Shown: piece by piece, positions 1 through 7,200 of the stretch
How positions within the stretch are numbered: the stretch's first letter is position 1
Layout: each line of letters opens with the position of its first letter
From: an uncultured Prevotella sp.
GTDB lineage: Bacteria > Bacteroidota > Bacteroidia > Bacteroidales > Bacteroidaceae
Assembly: GCA_934230965.1 (NCBI GenBank)
Contig: CAKQFW010000095.1
Location: forward strand, 1 to 7,828
Direction: 5' to 3'
DNA length: 7,828 bases
Notes under the pieces: model-generated
Database searches by the model: none
What the model saw: only the letters and a program-made list of their open reading frames with translations
Told to the model about the DNA's origin: nothing
Made by a program: the position numbers and the translations under genes

Positions 1-86
1 AGAGCTGGTTGGGACTGCTCTTACCTTGATAAGGTGATGTCATAAAGTAATGCGTCGGCCCTGCGGTCGATACGAGATAACTTACT

Positions 87-165
87 CAAGGTTTTTGCCC
101 AATTGAAGCAAGGTTTTTGCCCAATTAATGCGAGCTTTTTGCCCAAGCCGATGCCTTTTTTCGCC
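87..165 (+). repeat. 22-bp-period direct repeat array with TTTTTGCCC core
   Basis: TTTTTGCCC occurs at 92-100, 114-122 and 136-144, exactly 22 bp apart. A degenerate form (TTTTTCGCC) lies at 157-165. The first two copies agree over CAAGGTTTTTGCCCAATT (87-104 and 109-126); the third keeps only the core and the following AA. The array lies 3' of the AraC-family gene, whose stop is at 220. A period of 22 is not a multiple of three, so a repeated peptide is not being encoded. The TTTTGCCC core also occurs in the array at 1220-1368, on the same strand, on the other side of the AraC gene. Function is unknown; a protein-binding array or a remnant of a larger repeat family are both possible. Positions 1-86 show nothing I can identify. 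Confidence 0.8.
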
Positions 166-219
166 TTATCATCTGAGGGCATCAACCTGGGCAGAGGTAT
201 GATAAAAGAAACGCGGGAG

Positions 220-1098
220 TTAGTTTTGTCGATAATCTTTGGGCGACATGCCCGTGCGTTCCTTAAAATATTTGCCTAAGAACGATTGGCTTGAGAAGTT
301 CATCTCTTGCGCTATCTCTTTAATACTCTTTGTTGTGTTCTTAAGCAGCAGTTTTATCTCCAGTATCACATAATTGTCTATCCAGTCGGTAGGCGTAATA
401 TTGCTCACCGACTTCACCGCGCCATACAGATACTTGGGTGTGATGCACAGTTGCTCGCCATACCATCCCAGTTTGCGGTGCATACGAAAGTGGCCCTCTA
501 CCAGGTGTATAAACTCGGTAAATATTTTCTCAGCGCTGGTGCTGCGATAGCCCGCCTTGTTTTGAGCGCGATACAGCGCGTTGCTCAAGTCGTAAATCAT
601 TGTTGAGATGAGCGACTGCACAGTCTCCTTACGGAAATGATGTTCAGTGTTGTCCACCATCTTCGTTATCAAGTCATAATAAGTAGTGATGTGGCCTATT
701 TCCTCCTCATGCAGAGCATACACAGGATGAAAACGGGCGAAGATGAAGAGCGACGACATCTCGTGTATGTTCTTCACAATCTCGTGAAAGAAGTCGTACG
801 ACAAGATGATGCCAATGCCCTCGCAGTCGTCACTTAACCATTTGCTGCTTACCTTTTGGTTATTACTGATAATGATAAGATCGTTGGCTTGCACCGTACG
901 TTCGGTAGTATCAACGGTATAACGAGCCGTGCCCTTCAGGCACACTGCCATTAACAGGCACTGCATACGTCCTGTCTCGTTCGACATGGGCAAACGTTTA
1001 AAATCGTCTACCAATACCATATCGTTGCCAATGTGTGGCCCGTCATACGATTGAAGAAGATTATTGACGGTAATGTCGCGCAAGGTCAATTCGTGCAT
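220..1098 (-). CDS. AraC-family transcriptional regulator
   Basis: A cytoplasmic DNA-binding regulator of 292 residues, the usual length for the family. The C-terminal ~85 residues form the AraC double helix-turn-helix. The first HTH lies around residues 208-250 (WYGEQLCITPKYLYGAV). The second, around 258-287, holds the conserved SIKEIAQEMNFSSQSFLGKYF...G.SP.DYR signature. Residues 1 to about 170 are a divergent cupin-like sensor domain; its ligand cannot be read from the sequence. I start the protein at the ATG at 1098. The open frame extends eight codons further to a TTG at 1122, but that TTG lies inside the promoter -7 box (1120-1127) and would be upstream of the mRNA start. The gene is divergent from the AAA_14 ATPase and could control it or itself, but nothing here shows the target. 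No convincing terminator follows the stop; GATGCC/GGCATC at 150-183 lacks a U-tract. Confidence 0.93.
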   Translation of the reverse strand: MHELTLRDITVNNLLQSYDGPHIGNDMVLVDDFKRLPMSNETGRMQCLLMAVCLKGTARYTVDTTERTVQANDLIIISNNQKVSSKWLSDDCEGIGIILSYDFFHEIVKNIHEMSSLFIFARFHPVYALHEEEIGHITTYYDLITKMVDNTEHHFRKETVQSLISTMIYDLSNALYRAQNKAGYRSTSAEKIFTEFIHLVEGHFRMHRKLGWYGEQLCITPKYLYGAVKSVSNITPTDWIDNYVILEIKLLLKNTTKSIKEIAQEMNFSSQSFLGKYFKERTGMSPKDYRQN

Positions 1099-1119
1099 AC
1101 TCAAAATTATTATCTTATG

Positions 1120-1150
1120 CAAAGATAACGCATATCATAGACAATACAAA
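1120..1150 (-). promoter_or_regulatory. Bacteroidetes-type promoter of the AraC-family gene
   Basis: On the minus strand the sequence reads TTTG (1150-1147), a 19-base spacer, then TATCTTTG (1127-1120). This matches the Bacteroidetes primary-sigma consensus TTTG-N19-TAnnTTTG exactly. Transcription would start near 1115, giving a leader of roughly 15-20 bases before the ATG at 1098. The start-site estimate is inference from the consensus geometry. Confidence 0.75.
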
Positions 1151-1219
1151 ACAAATTCAAAACTAATTTAAATTATCAAGCATTGCAGGCTCTTACCTAT
1201 GGCTTTGGGCTCGCCTCTT

Positions 1220-1368
1220 TTGCCCATGATTTGAGACATAGAAGCCTCAACTTGCCCCTGATTTGAGACAAAACTAAGACTATCTTGCCCCTGATTTGAA
1301 ACATCAAAGCCTCAACTTGCCCATGATTTGAGACAAAACTAAGACCTTTTTGCCCCTGATTTGAAACA
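1220..1368 (+). repeat. Five-copy 19-bp repeat array with alternating spacers
   Basis: The core TTGCCC(A/C)TGATTTGA(G/A)ACA is present at 1220-1238, 1252-1270, 1285-1303, 1317-1335 and 1350-1368. Start-to-start distances are 32, 33, 32 and 33 bp. The spacers alternate. Spacers 1 and 3 are 13 nt and share AAGCCTCAAC; spacers 2 and 4 are 14 nt and begin AAACTAAGAC. The higher-order unit is therefore about 65 bp. In copies 2, 4 and 5 the core end and following bases form a small dyad, TTTG-ARA-CAAA. The array sits between the divergent AraC and ATPase promoters and ends about 15 bp before the putative -33 region of the ATPase gene. The alternating related spacers rule out a CRISPR array. It may be a cis-regulatory array or a repeat family attached to this ATPase class; the sequence does not decide. 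Confidence 0.9.
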
Positions 1369-1384
1369 AAAAAGACAAAAACAT

Positions 1385-1415
1385 TTCTGCAAATAACAAA
1401 AAAAGCATATCTTTG
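1385..1415 (+). promoter_or_regulatory. Putative promoter of the AAA_14 ATPase gene
   Basis: TATCTTTG at 1408-1415 is a perfect TAnnTTTG -7 box. The upstream element is weak: TTCTG at 1385-1389, about 18 bases away, in place of TTTG or TTG. Transcription would begin near 1420-1422, leaving a 5' leader of about 60 bases with no clear structure. The weak -33 element would fit activation from the repeat array just upstream, but that is inference. Confidence 0.6.
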
Positions 1416-1481
1416 CAAAAGTATCGACCTAAGCATTTTGGTGACAACATCATTCAAAATCACAACAAAAGAAGACCCGCT

Positions 1482-2822
1482 ATGTTCAAGAGAAAAATAT
1501 TAGAGAAGCTGGAAGCGTGGAAGAAATCAAATCTGCGTAAGCCACTGATATTAAGAGGTGCACGTCAGGTAGGAAAGACAACCATCGTAAACGAATTCGG
1601 ATTGCAGTATGACAACTATCTCTATTTTAATATGGAGAAAAGCGAGAACGTGAAACTGTTTGAAATGGAGATACCGCTTGACGATTTGGTTACGACGTTG
1701 TTTGCCAGCGTAGGAAAAGCACAGAAGCCAGGTCAAACGCTCATCTTTATCGACGAGATACAAAACTCGCCCAAAACCATAGCGTTGCTGAGATACTTCT
1801 ACGAGCAACGCCCCGACCTACACGTTATTGCAGCAGGCAGTTTGCTTGAAAATCTTATAGATGTAAAAGTGAGTTTTCCTGTAGGTCGTGTGCAATATCT
1901 TGCTTTGCGTCCTTGCTCTTTTTACGAATTTCTTGGAGCCACAGGTAAAAACAATTTACTTGCCGTTCTTAATGGCAACCCTGAGATAAGCACCGCTTTT
2001 CATGACCAACTGATGCATTGGTTTAACCTATATGCCATCATAGGTGGTATGCCCGAAGCCGTAAAGATATTTGCTGAAACAAGAGACATTGTTGCCCTTA
2101 ACGATGTATATGAAACATTGGCGCAAGCCTATAAAGACGACGCCGAGAAATATGTGATAGGCAACAAACTTACTGATACCGTTCGATTTATTCTCTCCTA
2201 TGGTTGGGCGTTTGCTGGCGAAACCATCACACTGGGCAATTTTGCCAATTCAGGATATAAGTCGCGCGAAGTGGGCGAAGCCTTCCGCCTACTTAAAAAA
2301 GCCATGCTTTTAGAAATGGTATATCCCGTGTCATCTACCAGCATGCCTATCATTCCTGAGACACGTCGCAAGCCCAAACTCATCTGGTTTGATACCGGAC
2401 TGGTAAATTATCAAGCAGGAATACGCCAAGAGATTATTGGTTCTACCGAAATGGTTGACGCTTGGCGCGGACATATTGCCGAACAGGTTACGGCCCAAGA
2501 AATATTATCGCTTGACGATCGTGTAGGGCAACACCGAGCCTTTTGGGCGAAACCAAACAACGGTGCAGAAGTAGATTATGTTATCAACCACGCCTCAAAG
2601 TTATACCCCATTGAGGTAAAAAGCGGCAACAACGCTCACCTACGCTCTCTGCAAGTATTTATGGATAGCGCCGATATAGATATGGCTGTACGCGTATGGT
2701 CGGGCCCCTACTCTGTTGACAAGGTGTCTACACCTACAGGAAAGACATTCAAACTTATAAACCTTCCTTTCTACCTCATTGGGCATATTCATGAGATATT
2801 AGAGAAAGTGGCAACCATGTAG
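1482..2822 (+). CDS. AAA_14/DUF4143 family ATP-binding protein
   Basis: A complete 446-residue protein of the AAA_14 plus DUF4143 architecture, common in Bacteroidetes and often present in several copies per genome. The Walker A motif is GARQVGKT at residues 26-33. Walker B is LIFIDE at 87-92, with D91 and E92, followed by the family's AAGSLLE segment at 117-123. A winged-helix/DUF4143 region occupies roughly residues 180-446. Its C-terminal part shows a PD-(D/E)XK-like pattern: GAEVDY (D365), then IEVKSG (E378, K380). The ATPase is cytoplasmic with no membrane segment; its biological role is not established. I choose the ATG at 1482. An in-frame TTG at 1413 lies inside the -7 box and would precede the transcript start. 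The gene seems transcribed alone, between its own promoter and the hairpin at 2849-2915. By eye it is more AT-rich than the minus-strand operon, which would fit separate acquisition. Confidence 0.92.
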   Translation: MFKRKILEKLEAWKKSNLRKPLILRGARQVGKTTIVNEFGLQYDNYLYFNMEKSENVKLFEMEIPLDDLVTTLFASVGKAQKPGQTLIFIDEIQNSPKTIALLRYFYEQRPDLHVIAAGSLLENLIDVKVSFPVGRVQYLALRPCSFYEFLGATGKNNLLAVLNGNPEISTAFHDQLMHWFNLYAIIGGMPEAVKIFAETRDIVALNDVYETLAQAYKDDAEKYVIGNKLTDTVRFILSYGWAFAGETITLGNFANSGYKSREVGEAFRLLKKAMLLEMVYPVSSTSMPIIPETRRKPKLIWFDTGLVNYQAGIRQEIIGSTEMVDAWRGHIAEQVTAQEILSLDDRVGQHRAFWAKPNNGAEVDYVINHASKLYPIEVKSGNNAHLRSLQVFMDSADIDMAVRVWSGPYSVDKVSTPTGKTFKLINLPFYLIGHIHEILEKVATM

Positions 2823-2848
2823 AAAACATTAAAAAGAACTATTCATAT

Positions 2849-2915
2849 AAAAAGGTAAACCTAACAGCAAGCTGTTATGCACAGTGGCTATCAGGTTTGC
2901 CTTTTTGCTTTTTTT
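2849..2915 (+). terminator. Branched Rho-independent terminator after the ATPase gene
   Basis: The arm AAAAAGGTAAACCT (2849-2862) pairs with AGGTTTGCCTTTTT (2893-2906) over 14 positions with a single U-G wobble. Inside the loop a second perfect hairpin, AACAGC-AA-GCTGTT, spans 2863-2876. A T-rich tract follows to 2915. It starts 27 bases after the ATPase stop, as expected for a terminator. The A-tract on the left arm would also give U residues on the other strand, but no minus-strand gene ends here. Confidence 0.85.
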
Positions 2916-3000
2916 ATGTAGCGAAGCAGTATTTCTCGGTAGCCTTTACAATCTTTACGATTTGTTATATTTTCCTATAAATTTTTCTATTTTACCACTA

Positions 3001-3031
3001 TTGCAAGTTTCAGGTATAATATCTATTTTTG
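3001..3031 (+). promoter_or_regulatory. Bacteroidetes-type promoter of the acidic lipoprotein gene
   Basis: TTG at 3001-3003, a 20-base spacer, and TATTTTTG at 3024-3031 fit the TTG-N19-21-TAnnTTTG consensus. Transcription would begin near 3037, about 33 bases before the ATG at 3070. Because it follows the terminator at 2849-2915, the lipoprotein gene is probably an independent unit. The upstream stretch from 2916 to 3000 is AT-rich, with nothing else identifiable. Confidence 0.65.
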
Positions 3032-3069
3032 CAATCGAAAGATAATTATTAATAACTAAAGCGAGTATT

Positions 3070-4074
3070 ATGAAAAGAAGCATTATTTATTCATTTGTCA
3101 TTGCTCTTACTTCATTTGCCTTCATGGCTTGTAGCAGCGACGACAACGAGGGTAAACAAATTCATGTACCCGAGACCGCAAAACCATCAACAGAGTTTAC
3201 TTTAGGTAGTTTTGAAAACGAACAGTATGCAGACGATGCCGTAAAGATGGACGTTAAGACGTGGGGCAACGGCACAGCACAAGAATTTAAGTCGATAGAG
3301 CTCTTTGCCGATGGCCACTTTCTCATCACCAAAGCTAATGCTGGCAACACACCGAAACGTGCACGCCACACTACACGTGCTACCAACATCAACGGCTCAA
3401 TAGAATTTGACAACGCACTATACATCTACGGCACCTTTACTCGTAAGAAAGAGGGTGTATACGAGCTGAGCAATAACACCAAAATAGAGATTAAGGAAAA
3501 CAACTTAACAGGCACTGCAACGGTAACATACACCAACAGCAAGAATGCTACGGTAACTATTGTGGTGACCATCGACATTAATCATAAGCCCGATAATGCT
3601 GCTCGCCAACTTTGCCGTTCATGGAAGATGGACAACTCAGAGATATGGCTTTACAAAGACAATACGCTTATAGGATACGGCAAACAATGGATCGACTTGC
3701 TCACGGTGAAGCAAGACATAACCATTACGCCCGAAGGCAAACAGTGGGGATTTGATAATGACGACATTCTGGATGATAAAGACGACTATTGCCGACGCGT
3801 TATCTTCTCGCCTTGCGGCACGTTCATCTGCTTCTATGTAGATGGCGAAGTGGAAGTGGGTCGCTGGGAATGGAAAGACAAGCTAAACGGCATACTGCGC
3901 TGCTGGGAGCCACATGATCTTGACGACGACGATGATGATGATGACGACGATTGGATGGACATGACCATACGCTTTGATGGCAAACTGATGCGCGTCTACG
4001 CCGACTATATAGATAAGGAAAACAACATCACTTTCCACGCATATAGCGTAAGCACCTTCTCTGCTAAATATTAA
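3070..4074 (+). CDS. Surface-exposed acidic lipoprotein, lipocalin-like, with poly-Asp run
   Basis: A 334-residue protein of unknown function. It begins with a type II signal peptide: basic n-region MKRS, hydrophobic stretch to residue 18, then FMA|C with lipidated Cys21. The residues after Cys21 (SSDDNE) are acidic, resembling the lipoprotein export signal that sends Bacteroidetes lipoproteins to the cell surface. The rest is beta-rich. Residues 180-334 have the W...F...GTF...G.W.W...L..GKLM.V spacing of lipocalin-like Bacteroidetes lipoproteins; this is a resemblance, not a firm assignment. Five cysteines (182, 241, 249, 254, 278) lie in this half. Acidic clusters occur at 229-239 and at 285-294, the latter being ten consecutive Asp. 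The ATG at 3070 fits both the signal peptide and the promoter 39 bases upstream. The gene is monocistronic and ends at the bidirectional hairpin. Metal binding is possible but not shown. Confidence 0.85.
   Translation: MKRSIIYSFVIALTSFAFMACSSDDNEGKQIHVPETAKPSTEFTLGSFENEQYADDAVKMDVKTWGNGTAQEFKSIELFADGHFLITKANAGNTPKRARHTTRATNINGSIEFDNALYIYGTFTRKKEGVYELSNNTKIEIKENNLTGTATVTYTNSKNATVTIVVTIDINHKPDNAARQLCRSWKMDNSEIWLYKDNTLIGYGKQWIDLLTVKQDITITPEGKQWGFDNDDILDDKDDYCRRVIFSPCGTFICFYVDGEVEVGRWEWKDKLNGILRCWEPHDLDDDDDDDDDDWMDMTIRFDGKLMRVYADYIDKENNITFHAYSVSTFSAKY
3922..3951 (+). repeat. In-frame (GAY)10 trinucleotide tract encoding poly-Asp
   Basis: Ten consecutive Asp codons, in the order GAC x3, GAT x4, GAC x2, GAT, encode residues 285-294 of the lipoprotein. 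The tract can change length by whole codons without breaking the reading frame. It lies in a probable loop between two beta segments of the lipocalin-like region. The mixture of GAC and GAT means it is not a perfect microsatellite, so slippage would be slower than in a pure tract. Confidence 0.9.
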
Positions 4075-4113
4075 TTGGTTACATTATATCGCCACATAAC
4101 AAAACGATTATAA

Positions 4114-4181
4114 AAAAAGGACAACAAAAACAACATTTTCTTACATCGTTATATGAGAATGTTGTTTTTGTTGTCCTTTTT
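4114..4181. terminator. Bidirectional terminator between convergent genes
   Basis: A 27-base arm (4114-4140, starting AAAAAGGACAACAAAAAC) pairs with 4155-4181 with only one U-G wobble, around a 14-base loop. The arms begin with an A-tract and end with a T-tract, so the hairpin can terminate transcription from both sides. The lipoprotein gene stops 39 bases to the left. The minus-strand amidase gene stops 27 bases to the right, at 4209. Confidence 0.93.
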
Positions 4182-4208
4182 GTGTTCTATATTGTTGTAT
4201 CTTCTTTG

Positions 4209-7200
4209 TTATTTCACCAAATAATCAAGAATTTGCTGCATCATCTGGTCGCGCTGTGCCTCGCCCTTTACACTCTCGAAGGGGAAGCCGAGCACTACGG
4301 TGCGCCACTTGTCGGTTTCGTTACCACCAAAGACCACGCCAGCGGGCAGGTTGTTCTCTGAATAACGGAAGCAAGTGTAGGCAGCGGGGTCGGCAGGCAC
4401 GATGGCGTCGGGCGACTCTACCACATACGACTCTTCGTTCGGCTTGTTATAGTAGCTATACTGTGTGCGCTCGGCAGTGAGGGGCGACACCACGCTCTTG
4501 ATGCCACCCTCGCAGGCAGCCTTGTCGTCGCGCCACTCATACTTCAGTATCTCGCGCGCAAATTTCTTATCGGCATCATCAGCCTTCACCAGCGGATGCT
4601 GGAAGAGGTCGGTAGCCACATACGAGCCACTTGCAAACACACGGCCACCCGCCTTGCAGTAGTCGGTCAATATTTGCTGCATCTCAGGAGTAAAGGTCTT
4701 GAAGTCGAAGCCCTTGATGGCGCCGATGCGTCCCATCTTGCTCTGCTTCTGCTTGCCCAAGATAACGTCGATAGCGCAGTAAGCGTCGGTTGAAACGCCA
4801 GCGTCGGCCAGAGCAGCACTGCTTGTTGACACAAAGCTGTAGCCCGCCTTCATGATAGCGCGACCGTGCAGTGCAGGATAATCGAAGGTGTTGCCCGCGA
4901 TGGTCAGCTTCTCATAGTTGCCATAGCTGTCGCCATAGCCTGCGGCATCGTCGTCGGTCCAGGGTATGGCACGACGAAACTCTTTCATCTTGCCCACATA
5001 GCTAATCATCTCTTGGTAAGGCACGCCGTTGTCGTCGTCGGCCAAGAAGCCAGCCTGCTCGTCATCGTTTGAGCGGAAGTCGTCAGGAGCGCCCACACGG
5101 TTGAAGCCGTTTACCACCAGCACCGGCTTGGCCGAAGCGTTTGAGCTGAAGCCCACCGACAGCACCTCAGAGGGGAAACTCTCGCCACCCTTGTTCAGGG
5201 CAGCCACCTTAAAGCTTACCACCTCGTCGGCAGGAACCTCGCACAGATATTGGTTCTTCTTCACGATGGTGCCGTTATCGAAGTCGCCATTGCCAATGCG
5301 CTTATACACGATATAGCGTTCGGCCTTAGCAGTAGCCTCCAACGGGTCGTCAACAGGTTGCCAGGTCAGCTTTACCTTACCCTTTTCGCCCAGCACAGCA
5401 GCAAAGCGCTCAACGGGCAGTGGCTGTACAACATAGTCGTAGCCATACTCGTCAGACAAGAAACGCAAGATGCCCTTATAGACAGAGCGGCCCACGGTGA
5501 AGTGGAAACGAGGATCGAGGCCGTAGCGCATATCGGCAAAGTTTTCGTGCGACAGCAGCTCAAGCAACATGGCAGGCACGCGGGGCGCCCAAGCCTCAAA
5601 GTAGCGCGAGTCCCACATACCACGACGTGTCCACTTGGGCTCGTACAGGGTACGAATGTCGTTACAGATGCTTGACAGCACGTTATCGCACAAGTCGTGG
5701 TTAGCAGCACGTGAAGAACCATCGGCAAAGACACCATCATACTGGTGCGAGTCATAGATACCCAGGGTGCCGATGATAGAGTCGCCATACACGGTGCCAG
5801 CGTCGCTATGGAAAGCAAACGACAGGTCGATAGGTATGTTCAAACCAGGGCTATCAGGCACAGCCTTGGTGCCACCAGCTAACCAGTTTACCCATACGCC
5901 ACGGTTCTTATAGTCGTCAGCATATTCGTCCATGCCATGCGAGGGCGAATAGATGCTATCAGGCACGCCTGCCCACTGCATAAAGTAGCGAGCGCCCTCA
6001 AGGTAGCGGGGGTATCCGCTGGTTTCGAGCGGATATTTTAGCGCGGGCTGATATTCGTTGCGCGCCTTCGGTTCGGTGGCACGATCTTTCTTCGAATTGG
6101 GCCAAATTAAATTGCCATCAGCCGTTCGGGCAATGTTGCCCATACCGCCACCAAAGCGCACAGCGTCGGCCGTTACCACAGTGTTCTTATCTTTCGATAG
6201 GTTGCTCAGCACCACCTTGCCCTTGGTGCCCTTGTCGAAGGCAAAGGTGCCCAGGTATATCCATGTGCCGCCACCCATCTTCTGGTTTACAGCGAACTCG
6301 GTTTTGCCATCTTTATGATAGATGGTGTAACGAGCGTCAGAGGCGCTGTTAGGCAATGTCTTGTAAGAAACATACACTGCATACTTGCGGTCGACGGGCA
6401 TGTCGGGTGTCCAACTGATGGTGCTCTCTTGTGCCTTCTTGCCCACTACGTCGGCCATGCGGAAGGTGCCCTCAGCAAATGGGTTTTCAAAGTCTTTATA
6501 TTCAGGACGCAGATAAGCAAAGCCCTGTCCGTCGCCCTTCTGCCATGCCTTGGCGCCATTGCTCTCGGCATAGATAGAGTGGTCTTTTGTTACGGTGCCG
6601 TCGGCCTGACGTACAGGCATGTTTGCATCGTTATCTACTACCACCTCATAGGGATTGGTGTCGCGCTCGCGCGGCGTCATCACAATGGCGCCAGCGTTTT
6701 GCAGCATCGGTATAACGTAGGGCAGCACGTAGCTCTGTGTATATTTGTCTTCTACGCTCTGGAACATACGTCCGCGCTGCCACTCCCAGCGAGCCAAACC
6801 CTGCTGATAATACAGTCCGTGGCTCTGCCACATGGCAATGTGCTTGCCATCAAGGCCATGCGACGGGGTGTAGGGGCGGTCGAGGTTGCGCACCAGCGGT
6901 GTGGTGGCGGGGTTTGTAAAGGCAGGCCGACGGTTTTTGCCGCTCTGCATATCGCGGGGTATCAGGGTGCTCACATCCTTTTTATCGGCCATGATGGCGA
7001 TGGTTTTGTTAGCACAGTTGGCGGGCAACACGTTCTTAATGTCGGCCATTATCTGCGCCAAGTTATCTTGACGGATGGGCAGATAGGTGAGGTTACGTGT
7101 AGCGAAGAATTTTACCGAGTCGGCGGTAACAGCCATCGAGTCGACCTTAATGGTTCCTGTTTGCACGCCTATGGCATGCTGGTTCAGCACCTTAGCCACG

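Noticed and set aside
21..182. A 53-codon open frame on the minus strand from ATG at 182 to TAA at 23, downstream of the AraC gene.
   Set aside because: It runs straight through the 22-bp repeats, which are read in a different frame in each copy. No promoter precedes it and the product resembles no family I know. It is most likely a chance frame.
150..183. GATGCC/GGCATC inverted repeat as a terminator for the AraC gene.
   Set aside because: The stem is only six bp with a 22-base loop, and no U-tract follows on the minus strand.
17..1198. Ten-base direct repeat GCTCTTACCT at 17-26 and 1189-1198, flanking the AraC gene, as a possible target-site duplication.
   Set aside because: A ten-base match within about 1.2 kb is expected by chance at nearly this rate. 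No inverted terminal repeats or transposase accompany it.
1220..1368. CRISPR array.
   Set aside because: The repeats are only 19 bp, the 13-14 bp spacers are too short and alternate between two related sequences, and no cas genes are present.
1197..1463. An 88-codon minus-strand open frame across the 32/33-bp repeat array.
   Set aside because: The repeats are read in changing frames because the period is not a multiple of three. The frame also overlaps the ATPase promoter and leader, so it is a by-product of the repeat.
5372..5818. A 148-codon minus-strand open frame inside the amidase-like gene.
   Set aside because: It lies in another frame of the same strand within the conserved H495/E578 region. 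Its Ser/Thr/Cys-rich product looks like an out-of-frame translation, and there is no sign of a frameshift in the main gene.
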